64,000 bases of DNA, from NCBI GenBank assembly GCA_963848335.1, contig CAWKDD010000001.1:62001-126000 (forward strand), written 5' to 3'. This DNA is from Chersky-840 sp963848335. GTDB taxonomy: Bacteria > Actinomycetota > Acidimicrobiia > Acidimicrobiales > UBA8190. Shown here piece by piece: positions 58,081-64,000 of this stretch (position 1 is its first letter; every line of letters begins with the position of its first letter). The notes beneath the pieces were generated by a model that saw only the letters and a list, made by a program, of their open reading frames with translations, was not told where the DNA came from and ran no database searches. The position numbers and the translations under genes are program-made.

Positions 58081-58818
58081 CTAGGTGTCGTTCTTCTCCC
58101 AGACCGAGACATGCGACGTGCTGTCCCCCGTGAACGGTGCGCGGCTCCAGTCGGCCCAACGGTCACGTAACGACATGCCGGCCAGTCTGGCCATCAGATC
58201 GAGCTCGGAAGGCCATGCATACCGGAAGGGTGTCTTGATCTCGCGTACACCTGATCCGTCGGCAGTGAAGTGGTGGGACATTGCCTGCTGGGCGACCAGA
58301 TCGGTGTAGCGGTCGTAACCCACATACCCCGGAGCATGGGCAAACACGCGTGCGTCTTCGCCGGGCGGCAGACGGCGCAGTTCAGGAACACCAACCTCGA
58401 TCAGGAAGGATCCACCGAGTTCGAGGTGGGCGGCCGCGTTGGCGAAGCACGCCACCTGTTGGTCCTGGGTGGTCAGGTTCCCGATCGTGTTGAACACGAG
58501 ATACACGAGCCGGAATCGTCCTTTGATCCGCGTCGTCGCCATATCGCCGATCGTCACCTTGACGCGCTGCAAATCGTCCTTGGCGCGAAGCCGGTCGGCC
58601 ATGGGGATCGACAGCTCGATCCCCGACACTGGCACGCCCCGGGCCGCGAGCGGCAATGCCACCCGGCCTGTGCCGACGGCGAACTCAAGCGCAGCTCCGT
58701 CACCTGCGAGCTCGGCCAGCAGGTCGACGGCCGGACCCAGTACGTGGGGACCGAACCACGATGCGGTGCCCTCGTCGTAACCAGCGGCCACTTCCTCGCC
58801 GAAATAGTTCTCGAGCAC
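58081..58818 (-). CDS. SAM-dependent methyltransferase (class I)
   Basis: 245 residues. The N-terminus YFGEEVAAGYDEGTASWF and motif I ALEFAVGTGRVALPLA (FAVGTGR, with Val replacing the usual Cys or Gly), then VSGIELSIPMADRL (acidic contact), and FRLVYLVFNTIGNL as motif IV. The sequence is of the small-molecule class. It ends KNDT. It is unrelated in detail to the one at 53576. ATG at 58818. Confidence 0.84.
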   Translation of the reverse strand: MLENYFGEEVAAGYDEGTASWFGPHVLGPAVDLLAELAGDGAALEFAVGTGRVALPLAARGVPVSGIELSIPMADRLRAKDDLQRVKVTIGDMATTRIKGRFRLVYLVFNTIGNLTTQDQQVACFANAAAHLELGGSFLIEVGVPELRRLPPGEDARVFAHAPGYVGYDRYTDLVAQQAMSHHFTADGSGVREIKTPFRYAWPSELDLMARLAGMSLRDRWADWSRAPFTGDSTSHVSVWEKNDT

Positions 58819-58964
58819 CTCCAGAATATTGGCACCACGCCGTTGCCAGGGCCAGCGCGACGTTCCAGAGGAGACCGATGCGATCTGCGGCGATTGAGCC
58901 GGGCCGGGGCATTCACCGAGGTCGCTCGCCGGTCAGCGGAAGGGGCGAACGCAAGCGGGTGTGT

Positions 58965-59279
58965 TTACGCTCCCCTGTCCGGACGCAGCGAGAGCGCCAG
59001 GCGTGGCACGACGAATGACGCGAGAAAGATCGGCAAGAACCTCTTTCCGGTGCATCGGAAGGCGACGACGTGGCCCTCGGCCGCGTCAAAGCTCAGTGTT
59101 CGGCTCAGGTTTCGGCCGTTGCGGACCTGCAGGGTGTGATGTCCAGCTTCGATCGGTATCCCGACCGCGTCGTTCATTTCGACCGATCCGATACGCTCAC
59201 CGTCGACCACGACATCGTACGTGCCACGACGGACCTCCACTCCGATCGCTTTATGCGTCACCTTGAGAGTTGCGGACAT
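58965..59279 (-). CDS. Small conserved-looking hypothetical protein
   Basis: 104 residues. The first half is beta-rich and resembles a PEGA-like or carbohydrate-binding strand pattern (GTYDVVVDGERIGSVEMND, GHHTLQVRNG). A hydrophobic C-terminal stretch (FLPIFLASFVVPRLALSL) could be one membrane helix, so it may be C-terminally anchored. Function unknown. ATG at 59279 has GGAGGACC upstream. Confidence 0.65.
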   Translation of the reverse strand: MSATLKVTHKAIGVEVRRGTYDVVVDGERIGSVEMNDAVGIPIEAGHHTLQVRNGRNLSRTLSFDAAEGHVVAFRCTGKRFLPIFLASFVVPRLALSLRPDRGA

Positions 59280-59622
59280 CTTCGGTCCTCCTTGTCTACT
59301 GGGCCTTGATGTCTTTCAGCCCGGCGATTCGCTCCGTCGGGCATACTCGCGACCGCAAGCATGACCCGGAATCCGGGAGCCGCGATCTGCGGTGCAGCCC
59401 CCGATCGCGCATATCCGACGCTATGCGGCCCCGGTGTCCTTCCCTCCGCCCGACAGGTTGCACTGGCTTTGGGCGGCCCCTCCGCAGGGAGACCCGTCCG
59501 GGATACCTCCGCCGAGCAATACCGGCAGCACCGCGCCCACCAGGTGAGGCCGCCATGAGAAATGATGGACCAGAGCATCATACGAAGGATGAATCCGGCG
59601 CCGAACGGACTGGAGAAGGTTG
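59280..59622. other. Gap without a recognisable gene
   Basis: 343 bp between divergent genes. No family-like open frame. Likely holds the promoters for the small hypothetical protein and the third ABM gene. Confidence 0.4.
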
Positions 59623-59937
59623 ATGATCTTCATTCAGATGAGTCTTGACATAGGGCCGGCGTTCCGCGAGGACCTGATCGACTTGGCTCAGCGGACCACC
59701 GACGCGACGCTTCAAGAAGATGGTTGCCTTCTGTACCGGTTCACAACCGACCTTCAACTGACGAATCGGTTCGTTCTAACGGAGTTATGGGAGAGCGAAG
59801 ACGCCTTGAAAGCCCATTTTGCGGGAGACGCATTCAAGTCCTTTTGGGCAGAACCGCCGCCGGGTGGTGGCTCCGTCAGCTTCACCGGATGGCAGGGGCC
59901 ACTGGTTCCGTACGAGCCTCCCACAGCGACAGAATAA
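59623..59937 (+). CDS. ABM-domain quinol monooxygenase-like protein (3 of 3)
   Basis: 104 residues. MIFIQMSLDIGPAFREDLID, EDGCLLYRFTTDLQLTNRFV and ELWESEDALKAHFAGDAFKSF, the classic ABM pattern with the conserved His. ATG at 59623 preceded by GAGAAGG. Convergent with the cupin-like gene. Confidence 0.83.
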   Translation: MIFIQMSLDIGPAFREDLIDLAQRTTDATLQEDGCLLYRFTTDLQLTNRFVLTELWESEDALKAHFAGDAFKSFWAEPPPGGGSVSFTGWQGPLVPYEPPTATE

Positions 59938-59960
59938 CAAGAGGAAAGGCAAACGACCCT

Positions 59961-60512
59961 CTAGAACAACTCAAGGGCTTTGGCGGCAAAGCTCTTGATC
60001 TCCTCGCGTGTGGCGTGTCGCCCCTGCCCCGAGCGCCAGGAGCGCTCATCTCGAACGCAAACGGTCAGCTCGGGCGCTTCAACCCATACGCACCGAATCG
60101 CCGTCACGGTCCCAGGTTGTTGCCCGGAAGCATGTAGCTCGTGGGCGAGCTGACGATACTGGTTGCCCTCGGTGAACGTGGCCGCCGTCGACGCCAACCT
60201 CACCGCGTCCGACCGCCGCTCACCCTCGGCGTCCGGAGAGTAGCGGAAGCGCACGTACTCGTCGCCTGAGGGGTCCTCTTCATACCGGGTATTGGTCAAC
60301 TGACCGGCGATGACCGTCGAGATGAAGTCGTACGGGTGGTCGTGTACGGGTGGTTCCCCAACGAAATGGCTCGGGTCCCAGACATGGAGTCGATACTCCC
60401 GCCGGTCGTCAAGGCGCAGGCCCATGAGTCCGATGTCCTGCATCCTCCAAGGAAAGTCCTCCGCGTGTTGAAGGATCGTGAGAACCAGGGCCCTGTTCAG
60501 CGTCTCGCTCAT
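59961..60512 (-). CDS. Cupin-like protein
   Basis: 183 residues. The segment GEPPVHDHPYDFISTVIAG gives an HxH-type metal-binding motif on a beta-barrel strand, typical of cupins such as cysteine dioxygenase relatives. Later strands are TFTEGNQYRQLAHELHASG, with more His. ATG at 60512 (MSETLNRAL). Enzyme class unknown; a metal-dependent dioxygenase is possible. Confidence 0.65.
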   Translation of the reverse strand: MSETLNRALVLTILQHAEDFPWRMQDIGLMGLRLDDRREYRLHVWDPSHFVGEPPVHDHPYDFISTVIAGQLTNTRYEEDPSGDEYVRFRYSPDAEGERRSDAVRLASTAATFTEGNQYRQLAHELHASGQQPGTVTAIRCVWVEAPELTVCVRDERSWRSGQGRHATREEIKSFAAKALELF

Positions 60513-60726
60513 CGCATTCTCCACACCACCCCGGGCCATTTGCCCGGCCATCAAATCACATCATTGTCATTTGATGGGGTCAGGAGGTCGATGGCGCAGC
60601 GGGCACGGTCCGGGGGCCGTCCGGCGCTGGTAGAGATGGAGGATCGCGCCAGAGGGGTGGGGCCGTCGGCGGTGGGGGTCCGCATTTCACGGGGTCCAGG
60701 CCCGTGTCGGGCACCGTGTGCCGGCG

Positions 60727-61374
60727 TCACCGACCGGGCGCGTCGAGCCGAATCTCTCCAGAGGGGGAGGAGAAGAAGAGATCGGTGGGCCCACAGGCGC
60801 CGGCTTCGGGGCAGAGACGTACGCCGTCGGGCACTTTGCCCCCGAGCCAAGCAGTCAATCCAGCTCGATCCGGAGTTGCCACGTCGAGCTGAGCGAATCC
60901 CGTGGCACCATTTCGATGAGTGACTTCGATCCGAGCAGGATGCAGACGAGGATCGTCCCAGGACATAAACGCACACCGCCAAGGTTCCAGCCACGCCGCG
61001 TCCACTCCGACTGCGCGCCAGCGAACTGTCTCGCCGGTGGGTAGCACACGGAGTCGTCGCTCGGCAGGCAATCCGACGCGTCTGGCCGTCACCTCGATGT
61101 CCTCGGGTTCGACGGACCAGCGGGCAAGACCGGGACCACGAGCCGACATCGCGGTCACAATGGGCAGACCTTGGGAAGAGGCAAGAGCCTCCCTCTCGTC
61201 GACGACAGCGAGAAGCTCCAGGTACTGACGACCAAAGGGCACGATGAGGTTCGCCGTGCCCCGGCCGGGATGATGTCCACCAGCCAAGACGACGAAGCCG
61301 AGGTTCTCCATGTGGTGCTGAGCGTCGGCAAGGTCGCTGACGAGGACGATCACCTGTACGAGCCGGTCACTCAC
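60727..61374 (-). CDS. Glyoxalase-like domain protein
   Basis: 215 residues from GTG 61374. It begins VIVLVSDLADAQHHMENLGF and has GGHHPGRGTANLIVPFGRQYLELLAV, the pattern of the large glyoxalase-like group. The second half contains EVTHRNGATGFAQLDVATPD, a second module. Function unknown. It is divergent from the DUF6226-like gene. Confidence 0.8.
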   Translation of the reverse strand: MSDRLVQVIVLVSDLADAQHHMENLGFVVLAGGHHPGRGTANLIVPFGRQYLELLAVVDEREALASSQGLPIVTAMSARGPGLARWSVEPEDIEVTARRVGLPAERRLRVLPTGETVRWRAVGVDAAWLEPWRCAFMSWDDPRLHPARIEVTHRNGATGFAQLDVATPDRAGLTAWLGGKVPDGVRLCPEAGACGPTDLFFSSPSGEIRLDAPGR

Positions 61375-61427
61375 AGCCCGATTCTGACCGAGACAAGCTC
61401 CCCGGGCGGTGATCGAGGGGTCCACCG

Positions 61428-62171
61428 TTGCGACAGACTGTGGAGGTGCGTGGGCCACCTCCTCCACCGCGTCCTCCCGGATGGCCCTCGGAGGCCCCTT
61501 GGCCGCCCGGACGTGGTCGGCACCGTTGGCATCTCGCGGGACGCAGAGGCCGATCTCCGTCGGCGAGGGCGCTTCTCACAGGGGCAAGAGGATCGCGGCG
61601 TCGACCAGTACCCCCATCTGGGACCCACGAGGACACCGAGATACCCGAAGAGGCGTACGGCAGGGTCACGAACCCTGAGCGCTACCGGATACTGCATTCC
61701 GCAGCCCTGACTCTCCTCGACCAGCTCTCTGAGGAGTTCGTGGTCGAACGGCTCGAGGGAGCCGGGATTGACAAAAGCCTGTCGGACGGCGTCGATGCCG
61801 ACCGCACGGTTCGCCTCGTCCCCGCAAACGAAGCGGCAGGAGCACTCACCGTCGCCTTCAGTCGATTCCCGGGGCTGGTCGTCCGCTTCGGCGAGTGGCA
61901 CGTCGAGGCCTACCCGGCATGCGGCTGCGATGCGTGTGACGAAGATCCCTTGGAACTCGTCCACAAGCTCGACGAACACGCGCACGACCTCGTTACCGGC
62001 CAGTTCAACGAAAGCATCGGAAAGGGACGGAAGACGTGGCTGAGCTTCCGGTTCTCGACGTCGTCGGGAGCGAGCCTGCTGCACGAGGAAGAGCCTCCTC
62101 TTCCTCGTGGTGCCGATCGTCATTGGCAGCCGTGGTTTCCGAGGAACCCGCGATTGCCTGCCGAAGCATGA
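61428..62171 (+). CDS. DUF6226-like protein, start uncertain
   Basis: The conserved part begins near 61641 (PEEAYGRVTNPERYR) and runs to 62171. It contains SRFPGLVVRFGEWHVEAYP and the cysteine motif CGCDACDE, which fits the DUF6226 family as I recall it; its function is unknown. No ATG, GTG or TTG lies just upstream of the conserved part. The next in-frame start (TTG 61428) adds a poorly conserved basic N-terminus, so an upstream frameshift is possible. Confidence 0.6.
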   Translation: MRQTVEVRGPPPPPRPPGWPSEAPWPPGRGRHRWHLAGRRGRSPSARALLTGARGSRRRPVPPSGTHEDTEIPEEAYGRVTNPERYRILHSAALTLLDQLSEEFVVERLEGAGIDKSLSDGVDADRTVRLVPANEAAGALTVAFSRFPGLVVRFGEWHVEAYPACGCDACDEDPLELVHKLDEHAHDLVTGQFNESIGKGRKTWLSFRFSTSSGASLLHEEEPPLPRGADRHWQPWFPRNPRLPAEA

Positions 62172-62261
62172 GGGAAAAGTGCGGGCTGGGCAGGAGCACA
62201 CACTCCGCCGGGGGTGACGGAAGATCTCGGTAGGGACGCTGTAGTCGTCGACGGTGCGGTA

Positions 62262-63005
62262 TCAGGGCAGCGCGACGTCTCGGGGACCGATCGCCACCGT
62301 GACCTGCGGGTCAGGGCGGGGGAGCGGCCGGCCGTGGCTGATCCACACGGCGCGCATACCCGTCGCCAGGGCCCCGGTCACGTCGCGTTCCCAGCTGTCG
62401 CCCACCATCACCGCATGCTCGGGCGCCACGTCGAGGAGCTCGAGCGCCCGGCCGTAGGCGGCGGGGTCGGGCTTCCCGATCCCGATCTCGCCTGAGATGA
62501 CCACGGCCGAGAGGTGGGAGCCGATGCCCGCCTGCTCGATCTTGAGCCGTTGGATATCGGGGGGCCCGTTGGTCACGAGCGCCACGGGGAGCGCGGCCGC
62601 CAGCCGCGCCACGAGCTCGACCGCCCCGGGGAGCACCGGATGGCCCGACCTCTGACCTTCGATGTAGCGCTCGGACATGGCCTCCGCGCTCGACACATCG
62701 TGCCCCACACCCAGCAAAGCCGAGCGCCAGGTCGCGGCTCGATACGTGGGCGCCCAGGACGCCAACCCCGCCAGGCGGGGGTGTACCCCCTCGAACGTCG
62801 CCCACAGGCCCTCCCAGGATGCGAAGCCGAGCGCGGCGAACTCGGGATCGTACTCAGAGGCGTGCCACAGCACGCGCGCCGTGTCGATCACGACCTGGTC
62901 CCAGGTGTTGCGGTCGATCCCCTCGGCCAGGTCGGCGGTGCTCCTCAGCTGGGCCCGGGCGTGGCCCTCCTCCTCGATGAGGGTGTCGTCGAGGTCCAAG
63001 AGCAC
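62262..63005 (-). CDS. HAD-superfamily hydrolase
   Basis: 247 residues. HAD motif I LLDLDDTLIEEE (nucleophile Asp), motif II VALVTNGP (Thr), motif III Lys in GKPDPAAYGRAL, and motif IV MVGDSWERDVTGALATG. A helical cap of about 100 residues lies between motifs I and II. GTG start at 63005 is the first in-frame candidate; the protein may start a few codons earlier. Likely phosphatase or haloacid dehalogenase relative. Confidence 0.87.
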   Translation of the reverse strand: MLLDLDDTLIEEEGHARAQLRSTADLAEGIDRNTWDQVVIDTARVLWHASEYDPEFAALGFASWEGLWATFEGVHPRLAGLASWAPTYRAATWRSALLGVGHDVSSAEAMSERYIEGQRSGHPVLPGAVELVARLAAALPVALVTNGPPDIQRLKIEQAGIGSHLSAVVISGEIGIGKPDPAAYGRALELLDVAPEHAVMVGDSWERDVTGALATGMRAVWISHGRPLPRPDPQVTVAIGPRDVALP

Positions 63006-63034
63006 CGCCCGTACCGAGCGCGAGAGGGCGTTGC

Positions 63035-63259
63035 TCAGGGCCCGGCGTCCTCGGCGGGATGCTCGACCACGGCTACGACCCGGGCTGCCAGAAAGCGTGC
63101 CGTGCGCACGGCCCGGCCTGACCGGGTGACCTCGGTGACCTCCACGGCTCCCCGCGAGTTGGCGATCTCGACCCGTCGGCCGGCGCGTGTGGCCCGGATG
63201 TCGAAGCGCTGGACGCCGTCACCCACGTCGACGACGACCTCCACCCGGTCTCCCTTCAC
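63035..63259 (-). CDS. Small hypothetical protein
   Basis: 74 residues from GTG 63259: KGDRVEVVVDVGDGVQRFDI, then RRVEIANSRGAVEVTEVTR. A compact beta-rich protein of unknown function, similar in shape to small conserved actinobacterial proteins. Longer in-frame sequence to 63436 overlaps the divergent GH1 gene and looks non-coding. It lies 29 bp from the HAD gene and may form a pair with it. Confidence 0.55.
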   Translation of the reverse strand: MKGDRVEVVVDVGDGVQRFDIRATRAGRRVEIANSRGAVEVTEVTRSGRAVRTARFLAARVVAVVEHPAEDAGP

Positions 63260-63368
63260 GCTCCGATAATAGGACGGCGGGGGCCTTGGGGACACCGCAG
63301 GCGGTGACCTTTCCGGACGCCGAACCTCGGTCCGGTCGGGGCCGTTCTCCGAGCGATACGGTTCGGCC

Positions 63369-64000
63369 GTGGAACACACCGACATCACCACACCCGAGAT
63401 CAGCTTCCCCGACGGCTTCCTGTGGGGTGTGGCCACTGCCGCCCATCAGATCGAAGGCGGCAACGTCAACAACGACTGGTGGGAGTGGGAGCACAACCCG
63501 GACTCCGGCTGTGTCGAGTCGAGCGGAGACGCGTGCGACTCGCTGCATCGTTGGCCCGAGGACATCGAGCTCGTCGCGGCCATGGGGCTCGGGGCCTATC
63601 GGTTCTCGCTCGAGTGGAGCCGGATCGAGCCGGCCGAGGGGGAGTTCTCGATGGCGGCACTGGACCACTACCGTCGCATGTGCGCGGCATGCCGCGACCG
63701 GGGGATCGTGCCGGTGGTCACCTTCCATCATTTCACGACCCCGACCTGGCTCAGCATGCGAGGGGGGTGGGAGGCACCCGATGCACCCGATGTGTTCGCC
63801 CGCTTCGTGGCCCGTTGCGTCGCTCATCTCGGCGATCTCATCGGGTGGGCATGCACCATCAACGAGCTCAACGTCATCGGCGTCATGGGCTACACCGTCG
63901 GGAGCTCTCCACCGGGGGTGAAAGACGACCTTGGCCGCCACCTGGCGGTCAACGAGGTCATGGTGCGGGCGCACCGTCTGGCCGTCGACGCCTCGCGGTC
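63369..64000 (+). CDS. GH1 beta-glycosidase (3' end outside window)
   Basis: Glycoside hydrolase family 1 enzyme. GTG start at 63369. The N-terminal GH1 signature is FPDGFLWGVATAAHQIEGG; next come DSLHRWPEDIELVAAMGLGA and YRFSLEWSRIEPAEG. Further on, VPVVTFHHFTTPTWL and WACTINELNVIG follow; the INE motif holds the acid/base Glu (usually NEP; here the residue after Glu is Leu). The C-terminal part with the nucleophile is beyond the window. Hydrolyses beta-glucosides or related sugars. Confidence 0.88.
   Translation, partial: MEHTDITTPEISFPDGFLWGVATAAHQIEGGNVNNDWWEWEHNPDSGCVESSGDACDSLHRWPEDIELVAAMGLGAYRFSLEWSRIEPAEGEFSMAALDHYRRMCAACRDRGIVPVVTFHHFTTPTWLSMRGGWEAPDAPDVFARFVARCVAHLGDLIGWACTINELNVIGVMGYTVGSSPPGVKDDLGRHLAVNEVMVRAHRLAVDASR

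Noticed and set aside
54622..59937. Type II polyketide gene cluster
   Set aside because: ABM proteins and methyltransferases are present, but there is no ketosynthase, chain-length factor or acyl carrier protein.
61371..62201. 276-codon minus-strand frame opposite the DUF6226-like gene
   Set aside because: Arg/Pro/Ser-rich shadow. The plus strand carries the CGCDACDE motif and a coherent family sequence.

Overview
The window looks like a chromosomal segment of a high-GC actinobacterium, most likely a member of class Acidimicrobiia or a near relative. The grounds are: a WhiB protein, a BldD-like regulator, several apparent F420-dependent enzymes, actinobacterial acyl-CoA/steroid-type catabolic genes, a WS/DGAT acyltransferase, an actinobacterial Tad pilus locus, and a secreted protein built from GYWL.GADGGVF.FG repeats of the kind common in Acidimicrobiia. 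Taxonomy is inferred from gene content only. No rRNA, tRNA, CRISPR array, prophage or insertion sequence was recognised.

Layout. 1-1.9 kb: 3' part of a PAS/histidine kinase/receiver hybrid. 1.9-10.3 kb: lipid or steroid-type metabolism (two acyl-CoA synthetases, a MaoC-type hydratase, two SDRs, an F420-type LLM oxidoreductase, a SnoaL-like protein) with a WhiB regulator. 10.3-11 kb: MazEF-like toxin-antitoxin pair with a likely operator. 11-14.2 kb: ECF sigma factor overlapping a large internally duplicated membrane-anchored protein. 14.2-16.1 kb: sulfotransferase, YjbR-like protein and SRAP abasic-site protein. 16.6-26.7 kb: a visibly AT-richer Tad/Flp pilus operon (secreted protein, SAF protein, TadZ, TadA, TadB, TadC, Flp pilin, two TadE-like, TadG-like) whose last gene is a transmembrane LysM/winged-helix/BTAD protein. 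It is followed by small unknown genes and an SSB paralogue.

29-35 kb: MsrB; an acyl-CoA dehydrogenase/SDR pair; a FadD3-like ligase coupled to a zinc alcohol dehydrogenase, resembling late steroid-ring catabolism; and a TIG-domain lipoprotein. 35-42.3 kb: two related membrane proteins (one with zinc ribbon and proline-rich linker), WS/DGAT, two Ddn-like proteins, a Gfo/Idh/MocA oxidoreductase, and an alpha/beta hydrolase with an N-terminal LWE repeat. 42.4-47 kb: a tightly overlapping operon of an S1P-lyase-like PLP enzyme, FGGY kinase, MFS transporter and VOC protein. 47.5-51.9 kb: a YidC paralogue, then a membrane PAS-GGDEF-EAL protein divergent from a BldD homologue that carries the c-di-GMP-binding signature; a near-consensus BldD box lies between them. 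52-64 kb: aldo/keto reductase, two methyltransferases, three ABM-type monooxygenases, lipoproteins, a cupin-like protein, a glyoxalase-like protein, a DUF6226-like protein, a HAD phosphatase, and the start of a GH1 glycosidase.

Several GC-rich genes are interrupted by single-base frameshifts, after which the protein resumes in full agreement with its family. I read these mainly as consensus errors in the assembly, so the genes are annotated across the shifts. The most interesting systems are the c-di-GMP enzyme/BldD divergent pair and the Tad locus with its membrane-spanning LysM-BTAD protein.
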